Source of the DNA: Dioscorea cayenensis subsp. rotundata
Taxonomy: Eukaryota; Streptophyta; Magnoliopsida; Dioscoreales; Dioscoreaceae
Direction: 5' to 3'
Length of the DNA: 64,000 bases
Assembly (NCBI RefSeq): GCF_009730915.1
Contig: NC_052474.1
Coordinates: 903,501-967,500 of the forward strand
Shown piece after piece: positions 35,830 through 52,164 of this stretch (positions within the stretch are counted from its first letter, which is position 1; the number at the start of each line of letters is the position of its first letter). The notes beneath the pieces were generated by a model. That model ran no database searches and had not been told where the DNA came from. It saw only the letters and a program-made list of their open reading frames with translations. Made by a program: the position numbers and the translations under genes.

Positions 35830-37400
35830 GCGAAGCTACAATCGGATCGGACTAACTAACCTCCCACTCCATTGTTGGAATTGGGACTCAATTGTTGATG
35901 TGCTTTCGCCAATTGGAGACTTAATTTATGTTCAAAAGAAAGAGCACATTTCCCTCGAACATTTGAGAACTCTGATTAGACTTAGTAAATCGATCAGTTT
36001 CCCGTTAGAAGTCACAAAGTGGATGTTGGTGTTCAAGCTTCGAGTGAAACTAGAAGACGATGGGACTCATGTGCTTCGATCGAAGGTCGCTCAGGGGCCC
36101 AGTGACCCATAAATCCTCTCAAACGAGTCTGGATTATCCCAGTTCTCTACCTTCGGCTCCATTACCCCGCAGCTCTCTTCGTCCATCCAAAGCTGACAAA
36201 GGTAAAGGGACTCTTTTACAATCTCCCGTCGATGATAATCCCGGCGAGACCGTTGAGCATAGCTCCGGTCTTGGCCATCCGACGAGGATTGATTGTTGTA
36301 ATTCTCTGGGAGCTAAACCACAACATTCCGGTGATCGGAAGCTGACCGGATACATTGGTTCTTCGTCGGTTTTTCGTGAGAAACCCGATGACGGAGATGC
36401 ACTGTTGCCATGCAGTGGCAAAGGGTTGACTGGTCGTTCTTTGGCCGTGGGTTTGCCTCGAGATAGGGATTCTGAAATACAATTTGGAACCATGCATACG
36501 TCCCTCTTGCATGGTGAGAACATCTCCCTGGATTCCCGTGCTACCTCACATGATCCCACGATCAAATCCCGAGAAGAGAATCCCACTCACTCACTTCCTC
36601 GGGATCAGATTTCTGATCAGATCTCTCCCATTATTTCTGATCAGGTGCCTTGTGATAAGCTTTCTTCTCACACAACGGAGAGCTTGCCTCGAGATTCTCA
36701 TATCATTGATCACTCATTCACTGATGATTTAATGCCTCAAGATATGCAATCCACTGATGATTTAATGCTTCTAGATAGGCAATCAACTGATGTTTTTTTG
36801 CCTCTAGATAAGCAATCTTCAGATTTAACACATCCTCCTCTTAAAAATCCATTGCCTCGTGATTGGCTTCCTACTCCAACCATTTTGGAGCCCATTAAAT
36901 CAGCTAATTCTGATCTTGGAAACACTTCCTCCTCTTCAAAAAATGATTCTGTGATCCCTATCCTACCAGACACATCCACACAGGGGAATCTCCCCATTCA
37001 CTTGGAACTTCTTCCCCCGACTATCCCAATTCCAGTTGGGTATAAATGGATTTTTATTCATGGTGGCTGGACCTTGATTCCAAGTATCAACTCGGACAAA
37101 TTCTACACTCAAGACCCCTCACCCCAAGACGTCTCTTTAGAGGATCCCTCTGATGAAGAACTTCTTGATTGGGGCGATGATGAGGACATTCTTGAGAATG
37201 AAATTGCTGATGATGACATCCTTCTTGAAGATGAATATCTCAGTCACACTGATCAAATTGTTCAACCACCTGACACAGAAGATGAGATGATGCCCTCGAT
37301 GCTTTTATCCTTCTCCACTGCGAAAGTGATATTGCTTGTAAGAAACTGGTACAATGGGAAATACTCCAGACTTACAGCCAATTGTACCGAAGCAAATTAG
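35830..37400 (+). pseudogene. LINE ORF1 remnant (nucleic-acid-binding protein, DUF4283-like)
   Basis: After a DUF4283-like piece (about 35830-36110, ending GDLIYVQKKEHISLEHLRTL and beyond), the longest open part is 36060-37400. It encodes 446 residues that are rich in Ser, Pro and Asp and contain repeated LPRD and LMPQD/LMLLD-type units (36660-36850). Plant L1-type ORF1 proteins bind RNA and often have low-complexity tails. No CCHC zinc knuckle was found. The frame is broken upstream of 36060. Confidence 0.65.
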
Positions 37401-37717
37401 AAGAAGCGACGTGCCCAAGAAAACCTTCTCGGGCGTTGGAACGAAGAAGCAGGTTTTGTCCCACATCCGCCTAGATCTTCAAAGAAGAAAATACCTGATG
37501 ATCCACGAGAAGGTACGCCTAACCTCATTAACTCAGTTTTCTCTTCTTGGACTGATGCTCAACTTATTAATTATAGCAACTCTTGTGGCATTAAATTCCT
37601 TGGATCTCCTAATCATAAATCCAAATGCCTAGAAAAAATTCGCTCGGTTGAAAAGGAAAGAACCTCTAATCGCCCTGGATCTCCTCCGAGATCAACTGCT
37701 AGTTCTACTTGTTTCTT

Positions 37718-40700
37718 ATGAAAATTCTAAGCTGGAACGTTAGAGGTCTTGGCAGACCCTCAAAACGCCACCTAGTTAAAGATGTCATTTTATCTTCACA
37801 AGTAGACATAGCTTGTCTTCAGGAATCCAAACTTCTTGATCTCCATTGTTCCACTTGGAGATCGATTGGTGGTAAGCGCCTAGATACCTTTGATTTCTTA
37901 CCGGCACTTGGTACTGCTGGAGGTATTATTGTTGCCTGGGACAGCTCCCAAGTTTTTGGAACCCTATTTCATAAAGGGTCATTCTCCATCACTATTAAAT
38001 TTTCCAACAGAGTTAACAACTCTATCTGGGCTTGTACCAGTGTTTATGGCCCAAACTCTCGTTCCACTAGATCTGATTTCTGGAATGAACTCCGTTATTT
38101 AAGAAATCTCATCACTATTCCTTGGGTGATCTGTGGAGACTTCAATACTGTGTTCACTCTTGATGATAAAAATAATGGTATTCTCAACCCTAGGGACATC
38201 TCCATCTCTCAAAACATACTTTGCGAACTTAATCTCCAATGGTCAAGCTGATCCCATTTGGATTCGTTTAGACCGATTCTTGTACTCTCATAATTGGCCT
38301 TCCTTATTCCCCGGATCTTCTCAACTTGCTCTCCCTGAATTGGATCCGATCATTCTCCCTATTTGTCTCGATTTGGAGATCATCTTTTGCGATCCCGACT
38401 TTTTTTAGAGTTGAGAAATTCGGTACACCAACCCTCAATTAGAATCCCTTTATTCGGGAGTGGTGGATGGAAATTAACCCCTACTGGGTCATGGAGCTTA
38501 CATCCTATCCAAAAAAACTATCTCATTTAAAAAGCCAATCTTCGCCTTTTGGTCAAAGAATACATTTGATGCTTCAAATCTCCTTAAGAAAAAAATTTAC
38601 TAGCTGAATTAAACTCCCTTGACACCATTGGCGAAAAGTAGAATTCTCTCGGTGGATGAATCCAATCGCCTATCCCAAATTCGATCGGAGCTCTACTCTA
38701 TTCTAAATCGGAGGAAATTTCATCGGAAGCGAGATCCGAATCACTTGGCTTAAAGAGGGGGATCTAAACACAAAATTCTTTCACCAATTTGCTAATGGCA
38801 GAAAAAACAAAAATCATATTCCTCGCATTCGCCATAACAGCCACTGGACTGAAGGTAATGTGCAAATTGGTAGAATCTTCAATGATTATTATCATACTCT
38901 CTTTGGATCTCCTCTACCTAATAGGTTCCTACTTGATTGGCAACACTTATTTGATTATAAAGAGAGAATTGATCTTTCTCATCTTGAATCACCTTTCTCC
39001 TTAGATGAGATAAAACATGCTGTCTTTGACTTAAATCCTGATAAAGCTCCTGGTCCGGATGGATTTCCTTTATTTTTTTTCCAAAAACACTGGACCACCC
39101 TTCAGGACACTTTAGTTAAACTTTTTGACGATTTCTATGTCGGATCCCTCAACTACGAGCGTCTAAATTGGATTCACATCGCTCTCATTACAAAAACCAA
39201 TGCACCAGGGGAGGTCTCTGACTATCGTCCCATTAGTCTAATTAACTCCACTTGTAAAATCATTTCTAAGATTCTCGCCTCTCGCTTAAGCTCAGTGATT
39301 AGCAACCTGGTGGATGATTCCCAATCTGGCTTTATTAAGGGCAGATGTATTGCGGATAATATTATTGGAGCTCAAGAAGTAATTTTCAATCTGCAAAAAC
39401 GGAAATCACTTGGCTATGTTTTCAAAGTTGACTTTGCTAAAGCCTTTGACTCTCTTGATTGGAATTTCCTTCTTGATGTCCTTGCTGCTAGAGGTTTTGG
39501 ACCCTAGATGGCTATCTTGGATCCACACTATTCTCCTGCTCGCAAAGACCCAATTCATCATCAATGGTACTACCCTGTGGTATATCCGATGTAGAAGAGG
39601 ATTGCGACAAGGTGATCCTCTTTCACCCTCTTCTATTTGCTTTGGTCACGATGTCTTGAGCGCTATGTTCTTTTCATGCTCTTAGATCCAAAGTACTCGT
39701 GGGAGTTCCTTTGAACCAATTTGATAGCATCTGCCACCTTCAATATGCTGATGACCTGTTAATTTTCTCTGCCGGGGGTCAAGATGATCTCCGAATCATC
39801 AAGCTTATTCTTTATGTTTTTTGAAGGTTCCTCCGCCTCGTCAATTAATTTCTCAAAGAGCTGTTTGTATTCGACAAAATTATGGTTTCCAAACCACATT
39901 CCTCAACTGCCGTAATCCTTAATTGCTCTAGAAATTGTTTACCCATCACCTATTTAGGGGTCCCCCTTTCTGGAAAAAGGCCAAGACGCCTAGACTGGGA
40001 TAAACTCATTGGAGCGGTGCGCTCTAGACTCACCCCTTGGAAAGCAAATTACTTATCCCTAGGTGGTCGTTTAACTCTTATTAATTCAGTGCTCTCAACT
40101 GTTCCAGTCTACTGGATGTCGAGTATTCAAACTACCCGACTGGGTGATCAAAGATATTGATCAAATCCGTAGAGATTTCTTATGGAAAGGATCTGATTTG
40201 GGTTCCAAAGGTATTAGGTTGGTTGCTTGGAATAGGATCACTAGACCCAAAGACATGGGTGGCTGGGGAATTCTCAATCTTCGTGACTTTTAATATAGCC
40301 TTGCTTTGGGAAATGGTGGTGGAAACTATCTTGCAACCCAAATTGTGGCATGGGCCAAAAATCATATACATCAACTACCCTAAACGAAGCCCAACTCGAG
40401 TTTTGTCTTATACTCCACCCGAAACAAATCTTTCTTCCAGGGCTGGGTGTTATTCCCCGCTCTTTTACCCTTTTTCGGTCTTGCATAAAAATTAAACCGT
40501 AACGATTCTCCCTAACTCGGGTTTTTGGAAAAAAATGGGAAGTTCACTCATCAAATCATTTTATAAATTCCTTATCGACGGTGGATTACGTAGTCCACTC
40601 TACTCGCGATTTCCGGAAAAACTCGTAGTCCTAGCAAAATAACTCTTTTCTACTGGCTTGCTGGAGAGGATAAAATTCTCACTCTTACAAATCTTTTCAA

Positions 40701-40790
40701 AAGAAGGTGCAACTTTCAAAACACCTCTGATACTTGTGTTTTATGCCACAATGCCTCAGAGGACCTTGATCATCTTTTTTTCTTAATTGC
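37718..40790 (+). pseudogene. LINE ORF2 remnant: endonuclease, reverse transcriptase, zf-RVT
   Basis: The endonuclease part is open from 37718 to 38251. The RT fingers and palm are open from 38860 to 39507, then change frame for RGLRQGDPLSP (about 39590) and YADD (39744). Motifs for nicking (Asn, Glu, Tyr, Asp-Phe-Asn) and reverse transcription (Asp in motif A, YADD) are all still visible. At least five frame changes or stops separate them, so no active protein is possible. The motif set and order are those of plant L1-clade elements. Confidence 0.85.
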
Positions 40791-41387
40791 ACCTTCTCAA
40801 ACCGAATCGGGCATTTTTTTCTTCAACTCTTTGACCCAATCTTCCCTCCACAATCTATCCCTCGCCTGGACTACCGGTTACCATCCATTAATCTTCAACT
40901 CCGATGCATCCGGGATTTCATCTCCCGAGCGATCTTATGGAATATCCTGGATTGAACGGAATACCCGTGATTTTTTTCAACTTAATGCTTTTACCGCTCT
41001 ACACTATTATTTTTAAATCGCTAACATCGTCGCTCTCTTGGTTTTTCTTTACCGACCAGAATCAAGAATCTCTCTCCGAGGCATCCCTACGAATCAAGCG
41101 CTCTCTCAATTTTCTTAGTGCCAGAGTCTCCACTCATTCTGGCGATCAAGATCCAGATGTAGCACAGGAGTAGTCCCTACACCTTTCTGACTGGACAGGC
41201 CTGATGATCCAGACGGTGTTTTTCGTCTGTCCAGCTTTTATCTTTGGCTTTTCCTTGTTTTCTCGTACGTTGTTGTTTTGTTGTACTTAGTTTTGTTCCT
41301 CACCTCCCGGTGAGAGTAATCGTCTTCACTGCTTTCCTTCTATTTCAATAAAAGTTGTGGTTTATCCACATTTTTCAAAAAATATAT

Positions 41388-41508
41388 ATATATATATATA
41401 TATGATTTTTATATCAATAAATAATGCTTAATATAACCTTTTTTTTCCATGTGTCTACATTTCAATTTTTTGGAGATTATAAATGTATATTTGGAGCACA
41501 AAAACTTG

Positions 41509-41541
<33 letters not shown>

Positions 41542-41979
41542 TCATTTATATAAATACTCAACTAATTCAATGAAAAATCATTCATAAATAAATGTCTGGG
41601 CATAGAGGGTATTCACATAATCACAATATTTTAAAAGCAAGGAGCAGGAATAATTTTGGAGATACAACAATAAAACCATAACTAATATTAATAAGTTTTA
41701 AATGGAAATAAATAAATAAATAAATATATAATAAAAGGTAATAATAATAATTATTATTATTATAATAATAATAATAATTATTATTATTATACAAATCCGG
41801 TGTGAAACTGCTATTTTCCATAAATGGAAAGAAAACGTGCTGTTTTGGATCTTTTGGTTGCTTGCCTTCCAAGAAGGTGAGCAGCGTTATTTAAACGCAT
41901 CCACCGCCTTCAACGTCAAGCTTCGTCCTCATTTCCCTCCATCTCATTTGGGAAACCCTAAACGAGAAATCTAATCTCC
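41388..41979. other. AT microsatellite region between the LINE and the next gene
   Basis: TA runs (41385-41402, 41519-41540) and an ATT/AAT palindromic block (41740-41790) fill most of it. The last 100 bases become GC-richer and look like a 5' UTR (GGAAACCCTAAACGAGAAAT) for the following plus-strand exon. Confidence 0.5.
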
Positions 41980-42068
41980 ATGGCCAGCGCTCCGCTACTC
42001 AGCATTCTCGATGACCTCCGCCGCCAGCTTCTCCAATTTCCGGCCAGAGAAGCATTTGCGACAATCCG
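41980..42068 (+). CDS. First exon of an unrecognised plus-strand gene
   Basis: The ATG at 41980 starts MASAPLLSILDDLRRQLLQF and continues PAREAFATIR to a good donor CG|GTAATT (29 codons plus two bases). GC content rises sharply here and AAACCCTA, a telo-box-like motif common near plant translation-gene starts, lies in the leader. The next coding exon was not found with confidence. A short frame, 44983-45042, is the best downstream candidate but its phase does not fit directly, so at least one exon would have to lie between. Function unknown; it could also be a truncated gene or a non-coding transcript. Confidence 0.45.
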
Positions 42069-42251
42069 GTAATTTCTCCTTTTTTTTCCTTCGATTTTTT
42101 TCGTGTTTTTTCTTTGATTTCGATGCGATTTATTTTATTTTCCGATTCGAGGTTTTCTTCCTGGTTTTCTTGGCTTCGGATTCAGTATAGTGTCTACGAG
42201 GATTGATTGAGGAGAACCGGCTGCAGTTCTGACTGCCGATCGAGGAAGTGA

Positions 42252-42668
42252 GTGTTGTTTCGGCTTCTTGCTTTGGATTTATGGTGTCATAATGTGCTTA
42301 GATTGATTATTATTGTTGGAGTTCATTTCATGTTTCACTGATTTGTGTATGAGTTCGTTACCTGTTTGCTATTGCATTAATTCGCGATTGCAGTCAAAAT
42401 GCAAACCAGTGTTGTTTCGATTTCTTGTTTACTTTTCTCTGGTGTCATTTGGTGCTTGTTTTGATAATAATTCTTGGATTCAAGTTCATGTTTGAACGCA
42501 ATGATTTCTGAATGAATGAATGCCAATGTTTGGAATCACAATCATTAGACAAAATAAGGCTGTTTCAGCCTTCTTGGCCTGATTTATGGTGTCATTCTGT
42601 GCTTGTTTTGATATTACTTCTTGAACTTCAATTCAGGTTTCATTGAATTTCAATAAATTTGTATTCTA
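42252..42668. repeat. Three diverged tandem units of about 150 bp
   Basis: Units start at 42252, 42409 and 42559. Each has GTTTC plus CTTCTTG early, then TGGTGTCAT, TGTGCTT or TGGTGCTTG, TTGATNATTA and TTCA-TTTCATG in the same order. The third unit is shorter. The array lies in the presumed first intron of the gene starting at 41980. Confidence 0.6.
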
Positions 42669-44982
42669 TTATTACTTCTAATCAAAATTTAGGTTACAGT
42701 TTGGATGAGCATATGATGAGCTTAAGCATCCACAAGTAATCAATCACTGCCTTAGTCAAGTTTGAAGCACTTAATTGAGTCTTGATTGCTTTTGATGGTT
42801 GCACATTGTTAGCTTTTCAAATTTGCTTACCAGTGCTGACTTGAGTTTACTGCAATTTATAGAATCCTCATATAAAGCAATGCCTTGTTCTTTGGAGTAG
42901 TTGTTAGATGAATGTATCTTCCAATTAACTATATGCTGACATTGCTGGGTTGCATTTCACGACATGAAAGTGTTAATATTAGAGTTCTCTAGAATTAAAT
43001 TTACTTACAATGAGCTATTCAATTAGTTTCTTTTGCCGGGGAACTTATTGTGTTCTCTGACTTGCTGCTAGCTTGTGAGATTCTTTCCTCTGGACATGAC
43101 CATTTTAAATCTCCATATGTTTAATTGATCAGCCCGAAGGGTGAAAAGTACTTTTTCTTGCTTTTATTTCTATGCTCAATCTGGTACACCTGTTGGTGGT
43201 AGAATAACCTTTTTCTATCCAATAGTTGAATTTCATTTCAGGTGTGAACTTTAATAGTCATCTGCTAGCTGAAAAAGATCCATAAAACTATAAAACCAAA
43301 ACAGCTGCATGAGACCATGAAATTGATGCCAACCATGAGAGTAAGGTTCCTCTTTCTTAATATGAATTCCTGGGGGCAAATTAAAAAAATATATGCTGAA
43401 GGTCATTTTCCTAACTAATCCTGGCTGATGACTTTTGCAGACAAAGTTTTGTTTGAAAACATCGCATGCAGGAGTAGCAAGAGAGTAATTTTGGTTTGTT
43501 TTTGGAAATTAAATTCTTTGAACAGAACTAGATTTTAAGACATCATTGTGAATACTGCTAACTCACCTTTATAATTTAGATGTGCCATGCTTGCATTGAC
43601 TAACTTTAAATCCATGTATATGTGGTTAATCTTACTATTGCCCTTCATTAGTTTCTCATGAAGATGAGTAAGGACGTTGCTGTTTCTATCTATTACAAAG
43701 ATGAGTGAAGATGCTACTGCTCGTATTTGAAGAGGTGAGTGGAACAACTATTTGATATATTTGCCTGATGGTTAAGATGATACATTATATCAAACAAATT
43801 TTCCAACCAATCTGTGATCCTCCTGTTGTTTTGCCAATTCCATTGAACACTATTGTCCTAATTAGTTTCCAATTTTCTGGTTGCCATTTTAGGCAGTTCA
43901 CGTCCTCTTGATTGCATAGATTTTGCATTGCTATATGATTGCAGGATGACATGCACTTACGTACATGTAAAATCCAAATTCTATTGTAGGGAGATTTCTT
44001 GCAAATGTTATTTGTAACCTGAAAGTTGTTATGGGGCACCACCTGGACTGAACTAGAGATGTTCAGTGCATGTTAAGTAAGACATAATTACCAACTATTT
44101 CATGCCACTGCTGTAGGTGAAAGGTATTAGTCGTCCTCACCTCAAGGATCACTACAATAGGGAGTAGGTCCCCAACTAAGATAACCACATATGTATAAGA
44201 GGAAGTAAATCAATAAGGGTCTATTTGGATTGACGGTAGAAAATAAAAAAAAGTAAAAAAAGAAAATTATTTCCCTTTGGTTGATTAATGGGAAACCCCC
44301 TCCGAATGGAGATTTCCCAAGAAAACAGTAAGGTTAGGCAGATAATAAATGAATCTCATCTATGTGAATCACATTAATATTTTGGTCCAGAGCTATAAAT
44401 GTGGACAGTTTTTCTGAGAAAAATTGTCAATTATCAGTTACATTAGGTGATTGATATCATTATTTGCTTTTATTGGATTCTATAATCTTTTAATTGTATA
44501 TATATATATATATATTTTGCAAATTTAGTTTGTCTAGCTATTAGTGAATATATATTTCTTTTGTTGACCTTTTTTTCCTGAAACTGTATGCTTATGAGAT
44601 ACCTCCCAGTTGAAAAGTGTATTCCTGTCTTTCATCCATGTGCCTGTATGCATGTTTCACTTTTATTTATATATTTCCATTTCTAATTAGAAGACAGACG
44701 TTGCATGCTCAAGTTGCGCATGTAGTTTGCATTGGATTACATGTATTTATGAACTTATGTTGGGAATGGCCTTGTCACTGGAGCGATCCACAGGACACCT
44801 TTTTGTAGCTTTGTTGTAAATATATTCTTTGAAATCTTAATGGCATTCAACTAACTGCTTGCTTTCCCCAGTCATTTTGTTCCTTTTGTTTATTTTGTGG
44901 GCCAGCATTTTATTTTTATTTTATTTTATTTCTCCTTGTGATATTACATAATACATCGTACTACTTATTTGTGGGATGACAG
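42669..44982. other. Presumed intronic DNA without recognised exons
   Basis: I read this on both strands and found no exon with convincing coding character. A TA run sits at 44496-44512. TCTATTTGGATTGACGGTAG near 44220 resembles the end of a MITE but no partner end was found. Confidence 0.4.
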
Positions 44983-45042
44983 GCAAAGGAACAGCTAATA
45001 TATTATGTGGAACAAAAGTCGGTGTTGAGGGATGCTAGACGT
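44983..45042 (+). CDS. Candidate downstream exon of the unrecognised gene
   Basis: Between an acceptor GATGACAG and the donor CGT|GTAAGT lie exactly 20 codons, AKEQLIYYVEQKSVLRDARR, a charged helix-like stretch. If the donor is not used, a stop follows two codons later. It sits only 90 bases from the 3' end of the minus-strand dioxygenase, so the host gene would have to end here or overlap that gene. Family unknown. Confidence 0.35.
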
Positions 45043-45132
45043 GTAAGTTGAAAAGCTATGATCCTTAGTTGATATTGCCACTTGATTTATGTTACTATCT
45101 TTTCTGAACTAGTGAGGATCAAAATCCCAGAT

Positions 45133-46353
45133 TCAAGTGCTGGTGAGTCTGAGGCTGTCTATGAAGCTTTTTCCCTTAGTGATGTCAGTGGCCTCAATGT
45201 AGTCAAGAAAGTCTCTGAAGCTACTTTCTTTGTATCCTTTTGGGTGTTGCTCATCCACCATTTCTTTGGCAGCAGCAACCTTTTTGTCCATAGAAAACCC
45301 ATGGATGCTAGCAACTGATACTCTCTTCTTGTCAGGGTTGAGAACAGCCCTGTGCAAAACACTCTTGTATCGGCCATTGCTCAACACCTCCATATAGTCA
45401 CCTATGTGGACATGCAGGGCCTCTGGAACCTGAGGAACTTCCTGCCAAGCATTCCCATCACCTCCAATGACCTGAAGGCCCTCGCAGCTCTGGAGCAAGA
45501 TGGTTATGCAGCCATAGTCAGAATGAGCAGGCAATCCGAGTGAGAGATCTGGTGTTGAACACTGGGGATAAAAGTTGACAGCCATGACTTGCATGCCTTC
45601 ATCAAGCTGTTCATTCAGGTCTCCTGTACTGACTCCCAGGCTTTCAAGTATGGCATCCATCAGTTGCAGTGCAACTCTCCTTACTTCTAACGCATATTTT
45701 CCCATTTTTTCCCTGATTAAAATATTTACACATTACATTCTAATTTCTGATAATGATCTAATCAGGTGGTTTAAAGATGAGGAGTACCTGTAATCTGGTG
45801 GGGAGAGTGGCCACAATGGGATCCATTCTTGGAGAGGATGGGCATATTTTTTCAGGAAACACCTTGAGTCACTGATGCTGTCCTTGGAGCTAGCACCATA
45901 TCTTACTGGCTTCCTTATATCATTTGATGCCAATGCATCTTTCTCGTCTGTTGATGTTTCAAAGAAATCCAAAGCTACTTCCTTGGCACCCTTCATCACT
46001 GACTGACTTATGCCATGATTGATGACCTGCAAAAAGAATATTACACAAGGTAAGAAATTTAATCCACAGTTTGTGTAGTGTGCGGCTATACCAAACCCAT
46101 GCCATTTTTGTGCACATGGTATTCCCACTAAAGTTTACTATATACCAACCTGGAAACAGCCCATCTCCTTGCATGCTTTTCCAAGAGTCTCAACCGTCAT
46201 GGACCTAGACTTCAAATCCAGGCGGTGGTTCAAGCCGGCAAAATCAATGGTGGGAAGACAAGCGAGTTCTGCAGGCTTGACAGGTGACATCCGCTGGGAG
46301 GAACACCTTTGGGTTGTGCTTGAAAGGAATGTACTCATTTCATGTGCACTCAT
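45133..46353 (-). CDS. 2-oxoglutarate/Fe(II)-dependent dioxygenase (DOXC class)
   Basis: Three exons (46150-46353, 45788-46026, 45712-45133) give 340 residues, the usual length. The N-terminal DIOX_N part includes ACKEMGCFQVINHGI. The catalytic core has NFYPQC, the iron ligands His211 and Asp213 (PAHSDYG) and His268 (SVLHRAVL), and Arg278-x-Ser280 (KKRVSVAS), which binds 2-oxoglutarate. All are intact. Such soluble enzymes hydroxylate or desaturate flavonoids, hormones or other specialised metabolites; the sequence alone does not tell the substrate. The start chosen is ATG 46353 (MSAHEMSTF), because an upstream in-frame ATG near 46431 overlaps the TATA box. It appears functional. Confidence 0.92.
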
Positions 46354-46429
46354 TGCAGACTTTAGCTCAATGATGAAGAAAGAATGAAGAAGGAATTTGA
46401 TTGTAGTAGCCGTGAGGATCATCATCACC

Positions 46430-46436
46430 ATTTATA
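46430..46436 (-). promoter_or_regulatory. TATA box of the dioxygenase gene
   Basis: CCTATAAATGG on the minus strand places transcription start near 46400, about 50 bases before ATG 46353. It overlaps a more upstream ATG, which therefore cannot be in the mRNA from this promoter. Confidence 0.65.
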
Positions 46437-46439
46437 GGC

Positions 46440-47512
46440 TTGGTCGGGAGGCTCAAGATTCAGCAATTATGACTTCAAGCTAAGTGCTTTTCCATGCCGG
46501 TTCCATAGTCCTGGTAATGAGTCTTTTGGGGTTCCTCGTATTTGGTACTTTCTAATACAACTAGTGGCATAGGGGTGCCTCCGGCTTTCTAGAACTAGTT
46601 GCTCGTGAATGGGATCAGCAACACTTGCGGAAAAGGTTTTTGTTGTCTTCTTATGCCATATCCATTGAACCTAGATGTGGCGGGCGCCAATGCTGGATGT
46701 CGCCTTCAATGCCATTTATGGCATTCCGGGTTATCTTTCTTCAAGGTTCAGATATTTTATTTTATTACTCCGCCCGGATTTCAGTCTCGTTTGTAGCCCA
46801 CAAATAAGGTCATTTGAAATTATAGTCCTCCTGTTGCTTTGCATATATGGCGGCTAAGGTCATTGCAATTCAATTCCTTCTGTCGCTTCTTTGTATAGAT
46901 TGCGGCTAACAGTAACAGTTTCTCCGGTTTATCAGGATCTGGAAGCCAATCATACATGTTGCTTCGCCGCCAGCTGAGTCTTTTCTATTGTTAGCGCTTG
47001 CTCGACCCATCCATCACTGGGAACTGATTAAGGTACCGACTTAACTCTTTTGACTTTTTAGCACATGGTATCTCGGGTAGAGGTGGTAGACAGAACGCTC
47101 ACAGCACAGGGCCCTCACCTGATTCCACTTAATTAAATGTTTATTCATGTTATATTTTAAAAGTCATAATAATTTATTAATACAATAATATGACTCTTAT
47201 TCATTATATTTTTATTTCTTTTATTATTTTTGACGCATTGATCTTTTTTTTCATACATGTCTTTTTTTACATATACATAAATAGTTGTAATCAAAATTAC
47301 CAGCTTAAACAATCTAAACCTGTGTAATTTAAACCAACTTCCATTAATAATACGAGTTTTATTTGAAAATTGGATAATGCTATTTTCTATAAATATTAAT
47401 TTCTTTTTATACAGTCATTATACTTGAAGCTGAAACTCTTATTACTAATGTTAAGCTTAATAAATCAGCCAATTAACCCGTGCGCATAGTTACAAAGCTT
47501 TGAGGCAAGAAA
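46440..47512. other. Intergenic DNA between the dioxygenase and enoyl-CoA hydratase
   Basis: The part 46450-47110 has a more balanced base composition than other spacers and may be promoter or an old unrecognised insertion. The remaining part is AT-rich. No coding region is supported. Confidence 0.45.
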
Positions 47513-52092
<4,580 letters not shown>

Positions 52093-52153
52093 TTGAGAGA
52101 GAAATCGAGGGGGATGATGATTAACACAGTGAACATCAAACTGAAGACTGGTT

Positions 52154-52161
52154 TATTTATA
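52154..52161 (-). promoter_or_regulatory. TATA box of the enoyl-CoA hydratase gene
   Basis: TATAAATA on the minus strand, 62 bases upstream of the ATG at 52092. Confidence 0.55.
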
Positions 52162-52164
52162 GTG

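Larger units (their letters stand above)
34921..41376 (+). mobile_element. Near full-length, decayed L1-type LINE
   Basis: A 6.46-kb non-LTR retrotransposon. ORF1 region, about 34950-37400: a Gly/Arg-rich start (RGGARGGYRGGSRRG) and DUF4283-like sequence around 35830-36100 (LTNLPLHCWNWDSIVDVLS in one frame), then a long acidic, Ser-rich tail. ORF2 begins with an AP-endonuclease domain at 37718 (MKILSWNVRGLG, CLQESK, TSVYGPN, WVICGDFNT). Reverse transcriptase covers about 38860-39900 (YRPISLINSTCKIISKIL, VDFAKAFDSLDW, RGLRQGDPLSP, YADDLLIFS with the catalytic YADD at 39744-39755). A zf-RVT-like block (FKRRCNF, CVLCHNASEDLDHLF) lies near 40700-40780. A 3' UTR with CAATAAAAG ends near 41376. AAAAAATATAT flanks both ends (34910-34920 and 41377-41387), a candidate 11-bp target duplication. 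Both ORFs are split into many frames, so the copy is dead. Confidence 0.92.

Noticed and set aside
46354-46431. Upstream ATG (MVMMILTATT) as start of the dioxygenase
   Set aside because: It overlaps the TATA box, so it should not be in the mRNA; the ATG at 46353 gives a normal family length.
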